Shown: positions 8,881 to 17,287 of the stretch, in pieces | Position numbering within the stretch: the first letter of the stretch is position 1 | Layout of the letters: every line of letters begins with the position of its first letter | Source of the DNA: Roseovarius sp. | GTDB taxonomy: Bacteria; Pseudomonadota; Alphaproteobacteria; Rhodobacterales; Rhodobacteraceae | DNA: 64,000 bases | Direction of reading: 5' to 3' | NCBI RefSeq assembly: GCF_030373445.1 | Contig: NZ_JAUCYU010000012.1 | Span: forward strand, 62,001 to 126,000 | Made by a program: the position numbers and the translations under genes | The notes under the pieces: generated by a model | The model's input: the letters and a program-made list of their open reading frames with translations, nothing else | The model's database searches: none | Told to the model about the DNA's origin: nothing

Positions 8881-9843
8881 TTGAACAGAGCAGTTGGCAT
8901 AGGGCGGTTCAGGCCGCTGTGGGTGGGTGCGCTTGCGGGCGCAGTTCTGTTGGCGTCCTGCGACACGCCGGAGGCGCCGACGAGCAAGCCGCATGCCCGG
9001 CCCGACGGGCTGGTGACCGAGAAACCCTACGAGCCCTCGGCCGAGAGCGCGGCGCTGAGCCGGTATTACAATCGGCTTCAGTCGCAATTGCTGGCGCAGG
9101 GCCTGTTGAGAACGGGCGGCGGCGGGGTGGACACGCCCTATACCGAGCGGGACGTCTCGCGCAATTTCGAGCGGATCGCGTTCTACAACGAGTATACGCC
9201 GGGCGGGGGGCTCGAGGAATCGAAGGACGGGCCGGACGTGCTGCGCAAGTGGGTCAAGCCGGTGCGGATGACGATCGAGTACGGGAAGACCGTTCCGGAG
9301 GAGATCAAGGAAGGCGATACCGCCGCCATCAGGGGCTATGCCGCGCGGCTGTCGCGGGTCACCGGCCATGATATCGCGCTGGATGACGGGGCCCCGAATT
9401 TCCACGTGATCATCGCCTCGGAGGATGACCGGCAGGATACGGTGGCGCGGGTGCTGGAGCTGGCGCCGACGATCGGGGCGGCGTCGCGGGACATTTTCGA
9501 GAACCCGCCGCGCAAGTTCTACTGTTTCGTGATGACCTTCGGGCGGCCCGGGGCACTGCATACGTTCGACAAGGCGATCGTGCTGATCCGCAGCGAACAG
9601 CCGGACCTGATGCGCCGGTCGTGCATTCACGAGGAGCTGGCGCAGGGGCTGGGGCTTGGCAACGACAGCGCCACGGCGCGCCCGTCGATCTTCAACGACG
9701 ACAACGAATTCGCCTTCCTGACAACGCATGATGAAGAATTGCTGCGGCTGTTGTATCATCCGAGCCTGAAACCGGGGATGACGCTGGATCAGGCCCGCCC
9801 GCTGATCAGCCGGATACTGGACGGGGACCCGGGGCAGATTTGA
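8881..9843 (+). CDS. DUF2927 lipoprotein
   Basis: 320 residues from a TTG start. The N-terminus is a lipoprotein signal (AGAVLLASC, Cys about 29), so it is probably anchored in the membrane facing the periplasm. The C-terminal two thirds match DUF2927: FYCFVMTFGRPGALHTFDKAIVLI, RRSCIHEELAQGLGLGNDS and DNEFAFLTTHDEELLRLLY. HEELAQ-GLG resembles the HExxxxxG arrangement of metalloproteases; a catalytic function is not proven. The start is uncertain, since a GTG about 40 bp downstream would also retain the lipobox. It is sandwiched between TelA (8 bp gap) and the SPFH gene (21 bp gap), so it is an integral member of this operon and probably its periplasmic arm. Confidence 0.82.
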   Translation: MNRAVGIGRFRPLWVGALAGAVLLASCDTPEAPTSKPHARPDGLVTEKPYEPSAESAALSRYYNRLQSQLLAQGLLRTGGGGVDTPYTERDVSRNFERIAFYNEYTPGGGLEESKDGPDVLRKWVKPVRMTIEYGKTVPEEIKEGDTAAIRGYAARLSRVTGHDIALDDGAPNFHVIIASEDDRQDTVARVLELAPTIGAASRDIFENPPRKFYCFVMTFGRPGALHTFDKAIVLIRSEQPDLMRRSCIHEELAQGLGLGNDSATARPSIFNDDNEFAFLTTHDEELLRLLYHPSLKPGMTLDQARPLISRILDGDPGQI

Positions 9844-9864
9844 TTATTTGAGGAGACCTGAGAC

Positions 9865-10998
9865 ATGGGCATTTTCGATTTCCTGACGGGCGAGTTCATC
9901 GACGTCATCCACTGGGTCGACGATACGCGCGACACGATGGTCTGGCGGTTCGAGCGCGAGGGGCACGAGATCAAGTACGGTGCCAAGCTGACGGTGCGGG
10001 AGGGGCAGGCGGCGGTGTTCGTGCATGAAGGCCAGCTGGCGGACGTGTTCACGCCGGGGCTTTATATGCTCGAGACCAACAACATGCCGATCATGACGAC
10101 GTTGCAGCACTGGGATCACGGGTTCCAGTCGCCGTTCAAGTCGGAGATCTATTTCGTCAACACGACGCGGTTCAATGACCTGAAATGGGGGACGAAGAAC
10201 CCGATCATGCTGCGCGATCCGGAGTTCGGGCCAACGCGGATCAGGGCGTTCGGGACGTACTCGGTACGGGTTAGCGACCCGGCGAAGTTCCTCAGCGAGA
10301 TCGTGGGCACCGACGGCGAGTTCACGATGGACGAGATCAGCTTCCAGATCCGCAACATCATCGTGCAGAGCTTTTCCCGGATCATTGCCGGGAGCGGCAT
10401 TCCGGTGCTGGACATGGCGGCGAACACGGCCGACCTGGGCAAGCTGATCGCGTCGGAGATCTCGGCGGTGGTGGCCGAGTACGGGCTGATCATCCCGGAG
10501 TTCTATATCGAGAACATTTCCCTGCCGCCGGCGGTGGAGGAGGCGCTGGACAAGCGCACCTCGATGGGGCTGGCGGGCGACCTGGGCAAGTTCACCCAGT
10601 ACTCGGCGGCCGAGGCGATGACCGCGGCGGCGAAGAACCCCAGCGGGGGCGCCGGGATCGGGGCCGGGCTTGGCATGGGGATGGGCATGGCGATGGCGCA
10701 GCAGCTGTCGGGCAATAACGGTCCGTGGGGGAATAACGGGCAGGGCCAGCACGCGCAGGCGCCGGCTGCCGCGCCGCCACCCCCGCCGCCGGTGGAGCAT
10801 GTCTGGCACATCGCCGAGAACGGGCAGACGCATGGCCCCTATTCAAAGGCCGCCATGGGGCGGATGGCCAGCGAGAACAAGCTGACCCGCGAGAGCCTTG
10901 TCTGGACCGCCGGGCAGGATGGCTGGCTCAAGGCCGGAGAGGTGCAGGAGCTGGCGCAGCTTTTCACCATCCTGCCGCCGCCCCCGCCGGGCGCGTGA
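9865..10998 (+). CDS. SPFH domain protein (YdjI-like) with C-terminal GYF_2 domain
   Basis: 377 residues. Residues about 15-235 are an SPFH/band-7 domain of the YdjI ('virion core protein') type: MVWRFEREGHEIKYGAKLTV, TPGLYMLETNNMP, LRDPEFGPTRIRAFGTYSVRV, IIPEFYIENISLPP. A Gly/Met-rich stretch (about 258-280) and a Pro-rich linker (PPPPPP) lead to a GYF_2 domain (about 312-368): VWHIAENGQTHGPYS, then WTAGQDGWLKA. GYF domains bind proline-rich peptides, so the domain may dock on a partner or on its own linker. In Bacillus subtilis the homologue YdjI is encoded with PspA and the zinc-ribbon protein YdjG in a membrane-stress operon. The next gene here is also a zinc-ribbon membrane protein. A scaffold role at the membrane is inferred. 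Confidence 0.88.
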   Translation: MGIFDFLTGEFIDVIHWVDDTRDTMVWRFEREGHEIKYGAKLTVREGQAAVFVHEGQLADVFTPGLYMLETNNMPIMTTLQHWDHGFQSPFKSEIYFVNTTRFNDLKWGTKNPIMLRDPEFGPTRIRAFGTYSVRVSDPAKFLSEIVGTDGEFTMDEISFQIRNIIVQSFSRIIAGSGIPVLDMAANTADLGKLIASEISAVVAEYGLIIPEFYIENISLPPAVEEALDKRTSMGLAGDLGKFTQYSAAEAMTAAAKNPSGGAGIGAGLGMGMGMAMAQQLSGNNGPWGNNGQGQHAQAPAAAPPPPPPVEHVWHIAENGQTHGPYSKAAMGRMASENKLTRESLVWTAGQDGWLKAGEVQELAQLFTILPPPPPGA

Positions 10999-11011
10999 GG
11001 CGCGCGGCTTC

Positions 11012-12142
11012 ATGAGCGAGACCACGACCGACACCGTCGCCGACGCCCCGCCGCCCGCCCCGGAAGAGCACCGCTTTCCCTGTGACCAGTGCGGGGCGGA
11101 TTACCGGTTCGACCCGGACAGGGGGGAGCTGGTTTGTGACCATTGCGGCCACGTGGAGGAGATCGCGCAGGCGGGCCCGTGGCAATCGACCATCCGCGAG
11201 CTGGATTTCCAGTCGGCTCTGGCGGGCGAGCTGGGCGACGAGGAGATCGAGGAGACGCGGGTCCTGGAATGCCCGAGTTGCGGGGCAAGGGTGGAGTTCG
11301 ACGACGCCACCCATTCCAAGGAATGCCCGTTCTGCGCGACGCCCGTGGTGACCGGCACCGGCACGCACCGGCATATCAAGCCCAAGGGGGTGCTGCCTTT
11401 CGCATTGGATGAACGCGCCGCAAGGCAGGCGATGACCGAGTGGCTGGGACGGCTGTGGTTCGCGCCGGAGGGCCTGCAGGACTATGCCCGCAAGGGGCGG
11501 AAGATGCAGGGGATTTACGTGCCCTACTGGACCTTCGATGCCGATACCAAGTCGAGTTATCACGGCGAGCGGGGCACGGTGTATTACGAGACGCGCACGG
11601 TGACGCGCGACGGCAAGCGGCAGACGATCCGGGTGCAGAAGGTGCGCTGGCGGTCGGTGTCGGGGCGGGTGGCGCGGTTCTTCGACGATGTGCTGGTGCT
11701 GGCCTCGCGGACGCTGCCGAAGCGGTACACGGATGCGCTGGAGCCGTGGGACCTGTCGGCGATGGAGCCCTACCGGCCGGAATTCCTGGCCGGGTTCCGG
11801 GCCGAGGGCTACCAGGTGGAGCTGGAGGAGGGGTTCGTCGAGGCGCGGGCGCATATGGACAACGTGATCGCCCGCGACGTGCGGTTCGATATCGGCGGCG
11901 ACCGGCAGAGAATTCACGACATCGACACCGCGATCAGCGACGTGACCTTCAAGCACGTGCTGCTGCCGGTGTGGCTGGCGGCCTACAAGTACCGGGGCGA
12001 GACTTATCGCTTCGTCGTCAACGGGCGCACCGGCCGGGTGCAGGGAGAGCGGCCGTGGTCGGCGTGGAAGATCGCCGTGGCGGTGGTGCTGGGGCTGATC
12101 GTGGCTGGCGGCGTGGGCTACCTGATTTCGCAGAACAGTTGA
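11012..12142 (+). CDS. Double zinc-ribbon protein with C-terminal membrane anchor (YdjG-like)
   Basis: 376 residues. Two zinc ribbons open the protein: FPCDQCG...LVCDHCG (Cys 24, 27, 42, 45) and LECPSCG...KECPFCAT (about 88-110). A conserved body follows (GVLPFALDERAARQAM, QGIYVPYWTFDADTKSSYHGERG, VLLPVWLAAYKYRGETYRFVVNGRTG). One transmembrane helix lies near the C-terminus (about 350-370, AVAVVLGLIVAGGVGYLI). This matches the 'TFIIB-type zinc ribbon' proteins sometimes misannotated as helicase-like. ATG 11012 lies 13 bp after the SPFH stop. The ribbons are probably cytosolic, with the protein anchored by its tail. Association with the SPFH protein mirrors the Bacillus ydjG-ydjI pairing. Confidence 0.82.
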   Translation: MSETTTDTVADAPPPAPEEHRFPCDQCGADYRFDPDRGELVCDHCGHVEEIAQAGPWQSTIRELDFQSALAGELGDEEIEETRVLECPSCGARVEFDDATHSKECPFCATPVVTGTGTHRHIKPKGVLPFALDERAARQAMTEWLGRLWFAPEGLQDYARKGRKMQGIYVPYWTFDADTKSSYHGERGTVYYETRTVTRDGKRQTIRVQKVRWRSVSGRVARFFDDVLVLASRTLPKRYTDALEPWDLSAMEPYRPEFLAGFRAEGYQVELEEGFVEARAHMDNVIARDVRFDIGGDRQRIHDIDTAISDVTFKHVLLPVWLAAYKYRGETYRFVVNGRTGRVQGERPWSAWKIAVAVVLGLIVAGGVGYLISQNS

Positions 12143-12153
12143 TGGAGGCCGGA

Positions 12154-12828
12154 ATGCCGGAAGATTTCGACGCGCTGAACCGCGTGATGGACGGGCGTTA
12201 TAGCTGCCGGGGGTTCAAGCCGGAGCCGGTGCCGGAAGAGGTGATCCGCCGGATCGTGGGCACGGCGGGCAAGGCCGCATCGTGGTGCAACGCCCAGCCG
12301 TGGCGGGTGGTGGTGACGCAAGGCAACGAGACGGAGCGGTTCCGGTCGGCGTTGCTGGAGATGGTGGCCAGTGGCAAGCCGGGGCCGGATCTCGCGTGGC
12401 CCGAGGAATATCCGGGGGTCTATGGCGAGCGGCGGCGGACCTGCGGCTACCAGCTTTACAGTGCCGTGGGAATCGACCGGAAGGATTACGGCGCAAGGGC
12501 CGAGCAGGCGATGCGGAATTTCCACCTTTTCGACGCGCCGCACGTGGCGATCGTGCATTCCGAGGCGAAACTGGGGGCCTATGGGGCGCATGATTGCGGC
12601 GAGTTCGTGCTGGGCTTCATGCTGGCCGCGACGGCGCAGGGGGTCGCGACGGTGGCGCAGGCCTCGGTCGCGGGCTATGCCGATTTCATCCGCAGCCATT
12701 TCGGGCTGGATGACAGCCGGATGGTGCTGTGCGCGATCTCCTTCGGGTACGAGGATCCGGATCACCCCGCCAATGCGTTCCGGACGGAGCGGGCGGGGGT
12801 GCGGGAGCTGCTTGATTTGCGGGGGTGA
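12154..12828 (+). CDS. Nitroreductase family protein
   Basis: 224 residues. FMN-dependent nitroreductase fold: RYSCRGFKPEPVPEEVIRRI near the N-terminus (phosphate-binding Arg-Ser-type motif, here RYSCR), WCNAQPWRVVVTQG for FMN contacts, and the dimer core AHDCGEFVLGFMLAATAQGVATVAQASV. It probably reduces nitroaromatics, quinones or related electrophiles with NAD(P)H. ATG 12154 is favoured because GGAGG lies 4-5 nt upstream. An in-frame ATG at 12142 overlaps the stop of the zinc-ribbon gene but has no ribosome-binding site. Transcription from the upstream stress cluster is likely given the spacing, but membership in that system is uncertain. Confidence 0.88.
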   Translation: MPEDFDALNRVMDGRYSCRGFKPEPVPEEVIRRIVGTAGKAASWCNAQPWRVVVTQGNETERFRSALLEMVASGKPGPDLAWPEEYPGVYGERRRTCGYQLYSAVGIDRKDYGARAEQAMRNFHLFDAPHVAIVHSEAKLGAYGAHDCGEFVLGFMLAATAQGVATVAQASVAGYADFIRSHFGLDDSRMVLCAISFGYEDPDHPANAFRTERAGVRELLDLRG

Positions 12829-12847
12829 GGGGCGCGGGGCCGCCGGA

Positions 12848-13345
12848 TTATTCCACCGGGCCTAGCACCACGCTGAAGGTTCCCTGCATCGTCATCGCCT
12901 CAGATAGGTCGATGTCGCGTCCATAATTGTCGCTGGTGCCCAGCTCGGTCTGGAAGCTGCCGGTCAGGCTTAGTTCCTCGCCGGAGACCGATGAGCTGTC
13001 GAGCGTCACGACGAGTCCGCCCTCTTCCGCATCGTCGCCGGCGTAGTAACGGATGGTGTCCCCATCCGACACCGTGCGCAGGTTGATTTCGCCGCGTTCC
13101 GCGCCGCCGGGGGCAAGGCTGAACCCGAGCATCAGGCTTTGAAGGTGAGACGATTTATCCGTAGGGAGCGCGTAGATGCTGGCGCTGCCGAAGCTTTCCG
13201 AGCCGGACCAGTCGCTTTGGCTGGGTAGAAGGGTATAGGCGTGGGTTTCGCCATCCACTTCGAGGACAAGCTCGCCGCCTTCCTCGGCATATGCGGCAAG
13301 GCCAATGGTGGAGACGAGGGTTGCGGCTGCAATTGTCCTGAACAC
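12848..13345 (-). CDS. Hypothetical exported protein
   Basis: 165 residues, no recognised family. A signal peptide is evident (MFRTIAAATLVSTIGLAAYA, cleavage about residue 20 before EEGGEL). The mature part is acidic and Ser/Gly-rich with beta-type patterns: GGELVLEVDGETHAYTLLPSQ, LMLGFSLAPGG, GGLVVTLDSSSVSGEELSLTGSF. It resembles small periplasmic or surface beta-sandwich proteins. It is convergent with the nitroreductase (19 bp gap) and lies downstream of the iron-binding protein gene, from which it is separated by a strong terminator, so it probably has its own promoter at about 13346-13420. Confidence 0.75.
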   Translation of the reverse strand: MFRTIAAATLVSTIGLAAYAEEGGELVLEVDGETHAYTLLPSQSDWSGSESFGSASIYALPTDKSSHLQSLMLGFSLAPGGAERGEINLRTVSDGDTIRYYAGDDAEEGGLVVTLDSSSVSGEELSLTGSFQTELGTSDNYGRDIDLSEAMTMQGTFSVVLGPVE

Positions 13346-13422
13346 GATAATCTCCTTCTAAGAATGCTTTCTCCTGCGTAGCACAGCTTTCGGTGGTGCA
13401 CCAAACGCGTTCAACAAAAGAA

Positions 13423-13454
13423 AAACCCCCGGCGGTTGAACCGGCCGGGGGTTT
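13423..13454 (-). terminator. Intrinsic terminator of the iron-binding protein gene
   Basis: AAACCCCCGGC (13423-13433) pairs with GCCGGGGGTTT (13444-13454), with an inner GGTT/AACC. The AAAAA run at 13421-13425 gives a T tract on the minus strand, so termination is for the gene ending at 13476. Confidence 0.85.
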
Positions 13455-13475
13455 GACTGGCAAAAGGTCAATGGC

Positions 13476-14495
13476 TCAGTCCCAGCCGACCTCGTTGAAG
13501 ATGGTCTGGGCCGCCTTGGCGTTGCGGCTGAAGGCAGCCGTTGGGGTGGTGTCGTCGGCCTTGAAGTCGCCGAGCCGGTCTGTCGCCTCGACGCCCGGGG
13601 CGCCTTGGACGGCCGGGTACTCGTTGTTCTGCGAGGCGAAATGCGATTGCGCGAAGTCGCTGGTCAGGAATTCGAGGAACTTGACCGCGTTCTCGGGGTT
13701 CGGGGCCGCCGCGGTCATCGAGGCGGTGGCGAGGTTCACGTGGGCGCCGCGGTCGTCCTGGTTGGGCCAGACCCAGCCGATGCTGTCGATCTCGTCCGAG
13801 AGGCCGTCGACATCGCCGCCGAAGCCGCGCAGGAAGTAGTAGTGGTTGGCCACGGCCACGTCGCATTCGCCCGAGATCAGGCCGCGAAGCTGGTCGGTGT
13901 CGCCGCCCTGGGGCGCGCGGGCCATGTTGTCGACGATGCCGGCGGCCCAGTCGCGGGCGGCCTCTTCGCCATGGACCTCGATCATCGAGGCCAGCAGCGA
14001 CTGGTTGTAGACGTTCGAGGAGGAGCGGATGCAGATCTTGCCCTTCCACTCGGGCTCGGCCAGCGCCTCGTAGGTGGCGGGCGGGTTTTCCACGCGGTCC
14101 TTGGCGTAGAAGATGATGCGCGCGCGCTGCGAGACGCCGAACCAGAGGTTCTCGGGGTGCTGGAACTGTTCCGGCACGCGCTCTTCGATCACGTCGGAGG
14201 TGAAGGGCTGGAGGACGCCCGCCTCTTCGGCGCGGTCCATGCGGCCCACGTCGACGGCGATGAAGATGTCGGCGGGGCTGTTGTCGCCCTCGGCCTCGAG
14301 CCGGGCGATGATCTCGTCGGCGTCGGCCTCGATCCGGTTGACGGTGATGCCGGTCTCTTCGGTGAACTCGTCGAACAGCAGGTCGTCGGAATCGTAGTGA
14401 CGGCTGGAGTAGATGTTGACCTCCTGCGCGAAGGCAGGCGCGGCGAGGGCCAGGATGGCGGCGGCGGCGGTCAATGTTGGGGTGAGGCGGGTCAT
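13476..14495 (-). CDS. Fe(3+) ABC transporter periplasmic binding protein (FbpA/FutA type)
   Basis: 339 residues with a classical signal peptide (about residues 1-23, ending AAPAFA). The mature start QEVNIYSSRHYDSDDLLFDEFTEETGI is characteristic of ferric-binding proteins of the FutA/FbpA class. Later motifs are ADADEIIARLEAEG, FGVSQRARIIFYAKD, KGKICIRSSSNVYNQSLLASMI and DVAVANHYYFLRG. The paired Tyr in NHYYF are the typical Fe3+ ligands. No permease or ATPase gene lies next to it, so the partners must be encoded elsewhere or the gene is transcribed alone, which fits the terminator directly downstream. A palindromic candidate iron-responsive operator lies upstream. Confidence 0.93.
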   Translation of the reverse strand: MTRLTPTLTAAAAILALAAPAFAQEVNIYSSRHYDSDDLLFDEFTEETGITVNRIEADADEIIARLEAEGDNSPADIFIAVDVGRMDRAEEAGVLQPFTSDVIEERVPEQFQHPENLWFGVSQRARIIFYAKDRVENPPATYEALAEPEWKGKICIRSSSNVYNQSLLASMIEVHGEEAARDWAAGIVDNMARAPQGGDTDQLRGLISGECDVAVANHYYFLRGFGGDVDGLSDEIDSIGWVWPNQDDRGAHVNLATASMTAAAPNPENAVKFLEFLTSDFAQSHFASQNNEYPAVQGAPGVEATDRLGDFKADDTTPTAAFSRNAKAAQTIFNEVGWD

Positions 14496-14554
14496 TCGGC
14501 GTGGTCCTCCCTCGGGTTTCCGACTGAATTTCTGGGTCTTCTGGTCGTATGTCC

Positions 14555-14574
14555 GACCAAATTAGTCAAGTCAA
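14555..14574 (-). promoter_or_regulatory. Candidate promoter/iron-responsive operator of the iron-binding protein gene
   Basis: Read on the minus strand, two overlapping TTGACT boxes are followed by the near-palindrome GACTAATTTGGTC (14555-14567). Such sites upstream of iron-uptake genes in Rhodobacterales are bound by Rrf2-family iron regulators (the 'Iron-Rhodo-box' idea). Assignment to a particular regulator is inference. Confidence 0.4.
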
Positions 14575-14732
14575 TTCGGTCCGGCGCCGGGAGCCGCCCC
14601 GCCGGAGTGCGCCGATCGGCGGGGAAACGCAGCGTAAAACTTGCACCGCAGGCCAAAGACTTTCATGCTGTTCCGACGGGAGAAATGACGGCGGACCCCA
14701 TCGGATGACCGCCGCGAAGGGAGGAGACGGCA

Positions 14733-16631
14733 ATGAGTTTTGCCACGCGTCAGGATGTTCTCGACATTCAGAACGAGATGCCGTGGGAGGAGCGGGACCG
14801 GCCGGAAACGCTGTACCAGATGCTGCAGCAGGTGGCCGAGGCCTTTCCCGACCGCCCGGCCATCAGCTACCAGCTCTTTTCCGGCGCGACCGACCCGGCG
14901 CAGACGCTGACATGGCGGGAGTTTCACGAGCAGGTGTGCCAGGCGGCGAACCTCTTCCGCTCGCTCAAGGTGGAGGAGGGCGACGTGGTGGCCCTGATCC
15001 TGCCCAACTGCCTGGAGACCGCGACGGCGATGGTGGGGGCCATGGTGGCTGGCATCGCCAGCCCGATCAACCCGCTGCTCGAGCCCGAGAATATCGGCGC
15101 CATCCTGCGCGAGACCAACGCCAAGGTCGTGGTGACGCTGAAATCCTTCCCGAAGACGGATATCGCCCAGAAGACCGCCGAGGCGGTGCGCCATGCGCGG
15201 CAGGTGCACACGATCCTCGAGATTGACCTGAACGCCTATCTCCGCCCGCCGAAAAGCTGGATCGTGCCCTTTCTGCGGCCGAAGATGACCGGCAAGCACC
15301 ATGCCGATATCAAGGATTTCGTGACCGAGGCCGGGCGGCAGAACACCACGCTCGATTTCGCCGATTCCGCGGGCGACCGGGTGGGCGCCTATTTCCATAC
15401 CGGCGGCACGACGGGTATGCCCAAGGTGGCGCAGCACCGGTATTCGGGGATGGTTTACAATGGCTGGCTGGGCGATCAGCTCTTGTTCTCGGAAGAGGAT
15501 AACATCATGTGCCCGCTGCCGCTGTTCCACGTGTTCGCGACGCACGTGATCCTGATGGCGATGATCAAGTCGGGGGCGCACGTGGTCTTCCCGACGCCCG
15601 CCGGCTATCGCGGCGACGGGGTGTTCGACAATTTCTGGAAGCTGTGCGAGCGGTGGAAGATCACGTTCGTGATCACCGTGCCGACCGCGGTGTCGGCGCT
15701 GATGCAGCGCAAGGTGGATGCGGACCTGTCGACGGTGAAGAACGCGTTCTCCGGCTCGGCTCCGATGCCGCTGGAGCTGTTCAAGCGGTTCGAATCGGCC
15801 ACCGGCATGGCGGTGATCGAGGGCTACGGCCTGACCGAGGCCACCTGTCTTGTGGCCGTCAACCCGCCCACGGGGGAGAAGAAGGTGGGCTCGGTCGGCT
15901 GCCCGCTGCCCTATACGGATGTGCGGATCTACAATGCTGGGAACGCCGAGGACCCGGTGGAGGCGGCGACCGACGAGGTGGGCGAGATCTGCATCTCGAA
16001 CCCCGGCGTTTACCCGGGGCACACCTATACCGACGCGACGAAGAACGCGAACCTGTACTATTACGACAAGTACCTGCGGACCGGTGACCTGGGCCGGATC
16101 GATGCCGACGGGTACCTGTGGATCACGGGCCGGGCGAAGGACCTGATCATCCGGGGCGGGCACAATATCGACCCGGCCGAGATCGAGGAGGCGCTGATGG
16201 CGCATTCCGAGGTGGCGATGGCGGGCGCGATCGGCCAGCCGGATGCCTATTCGGGGGAGATCCCCTGCGCCTATGTCGAGCTGGTCGAGGGCGGGAGTGT
16301 GAGCGGCGAGGAGCTGGTGGAGTATTGCAAGACCCATGTCCACGAGCGCGCCGCGCAACCGAAGTTCATCGAGGTTCTGCCGGAGCTGCCGAAGACGGCG
16401 GTGGGCAAGGTGTTCAAGCCTGACCTGCGCAAGCGGGCCATCACCCGCGTCTACAATGCCGAGCTCGAGAAGGAAGGGCTGGGCGCGCGGGTGGTGAACG
16501 TGATCGACTCGAAGAAGCAGGGGCTGGTGGCGCAGATCGAGAAGACCGGCGAGGTCGACGAGGCGAAACTGAGAGAGGTGCTTGGCCGGTTCACGCGGCC
16601 CTGGGAGTGGGCGGACCAGGCCAAGGACTAA
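14733..16631 (+). CDS. Acyl-CoA synthetase (AMP-binding family)
   Basis: 632 residues, longer than typical 550-residue FadD. ANL-superfamily motifs: the P-loop-like YFHTGGTTGMPK (about residues 220-231), the A5-type VIEGYGLTEAT (about 363-373), the A7/A8 region YLRTGDLGRIDADGYLWITGRAKDLIIRGG (about 447-477), and the catalytic Lys region PKTAVGKVFKPDLR near the C-terminus. It activates a carboxylic acid, probably a fatty or aromatic acid, to its CoA thioester. The substrate is not predictable. The last 4 bp overlap the stop end of the convergent TetR gene. It lies downstream of an iron gene region but reads in the opposite direction, so it has its own promoter at about 14600-14720. Confidence 0.9.
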   Translation: MSFATRQDVLDIQNEMPWEERDRPETLYQMLQQVAEAFPDRPAISYQLFSGATDPAQTLTWREFHEQVCQAANLFRSLKVEEGDVVALILPNCLETATAMVGAMVAGIASPINPLLEPENIGAILRETNAKVVVTLKSFPKTDIAQKTAEAVRHARQVHTILEIDLNAYLRPPKSWIVPFLRPKMTGKHHADIKDFVTEAGRQNTTLDFADSAGDRVGAYFHTGGTTGMPKVAQHRYSGMVYNGWLGDQLLFSEEDNIMCPLPLFHVFATHVILMAMIKSGAHVVFPTPAGYRGDGVFDNFWKLCERWKITFVITVPTAVSALMQRKVDADLSTVKNAFSGSAPMPLELFKRFESATGMAVIEGYGLTEATCLVAVNPPTGEKKVGSVGCPLPYTDVRIYNAGNAEDPVEAATDEVGEICISNPGVYPGHTYTDATKNANLYYYDKYLRTGDLGRIDADGYLWITGRAKDLIIRGGHNIDPAEIEEALMAHSEVAMAGAIGQPDAYSGEIPCAYVELVEGGSVSGEELVEYCKTHVHERAAQPKFIEVLPELPKTAVGKVFKPDLRKRAITRVYNAELEKEGLGARVVNVIDSKKQGLVAQIEKTGEVDEAKLREVLGRFTRPWEWADQAKD

Positions 16632-17221
16632 TCCGCCCCCGCCACGAGTGCGCGGCGCGCCATTGACAGCACCGTGGCCGTGTAGCGCGCCTGGTCCCAG
16701 CCGCATCTGACGACCAGCGATTCCCATGTCTGGAGGCTCAGGAGCGTCCAGAGAAGATCGGTCGCTTCCGTTTCCGAATAATCCGAAGAGAGGGTGCCGT
16801 CGCGGGCCAGTGCCGCCACGGCGGCCTCGCAGCCTTCGCGCATGTCCTGCATCCGTTCAAACCAGGCGCGGGCGGCGTCCTCGTCTGTCTCGGACATGAC
16901 GATCAGGGTCTTGGCGATGCCGTAGATCTTCGGCACGTAGGCCGACCAGGCGGCGACAAAGGCCTCGAGCCGGGCCTCTCCGGTGGTGGCGGCGCGGCTT
17001 GGGGCCAGCTTCTCCTGCACGCGATAGACCTCGTCCATGTACTTGGTCGTGGCGACGAACAGCTCTGTCCGGTTGGGGAAATGCAGGTAGAGCGCCTGTC
17101 GGCTGATCCCGGCCTTCTTCGCGATATCCGACATGCGGGCGGCCACGCCGGGGCTCGATTCCAGCAATTCCCACGCGGCCTTGAGGATGCGGGTGCGGGT
17201 TGGATTCTTCTCGCTTGACAC
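16628..17221 (-). CDS. TetR/AcrR family transcriptional regulator
   Basis: 197 residues from a GTG start with AGGAG 9 nt upstream. The HTH domain is at residues 5-55: TRTRILKAAWELLESSPGVAARMSDIAKKAGISRQALYLHFPNRTELFVA, the typical TetR helix-turn-helix with YLHF recognition segment. The C-terminal ligand domain is variable. It is divergent from the DUF1772/SDR unit and from a short reading frame. A tandem palindromic operator lies between them, immediately upstream of its own start, so it very probably represses both itself and the divergent genes until it binds an inducer. The inducer is unknown. Confidence 0.93.
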   Translation of the reverse strand: MSSEKNPTRTRILKAAWELLESSPGVAARMSDIAKKAGISRQALYLHFPNRTELFVATTKYMDEVYRVQEKLAPSRAATTGEARLEAFVAAWSAYVPKIYGIAKTLIVMSETDEDAARAWFERMQDMREGCEAAVAALARDGTLSSDYSETEATDLLWTLLSLQTWESLVVRCGWDQARYTATVLSMARRALVAGAD

Positions 17222-17236
17222 AATGTAAACTCCTGT

Positions 17237-17277
17237 CTATTGACACGGTGTCAATTTACACAGTGTCAAGTCAATAG
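17237..17277. promoter_or_regulatory. Tandem TetR operator
   Basis: Two adjacent 15-bp palindromic sites, TTGACACGGTGTCAA (17240-17254) and TTTACACAGTGTCAA (17255-17269), sit inside a larger inverted repeat CTATTGAC (17237-17244)/GTCAATAG (17270-17277). The placement between the tetR start and the divergent genes identifies it as the operator. TTGACA-like sequences within it can serve as -35 boxes, so binding would block RNA polymerase in both directions. Confidence 0.85.
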
Positions 17278-17287
17278 GAGATCGAAA

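Noticed and set aside
5590..12142. Classical tellurite-resistance ter operon
   Set aside because: No TerA, TerB, TerD, TerE or TerZ gene is present; only TerC and TelA-type proteins.
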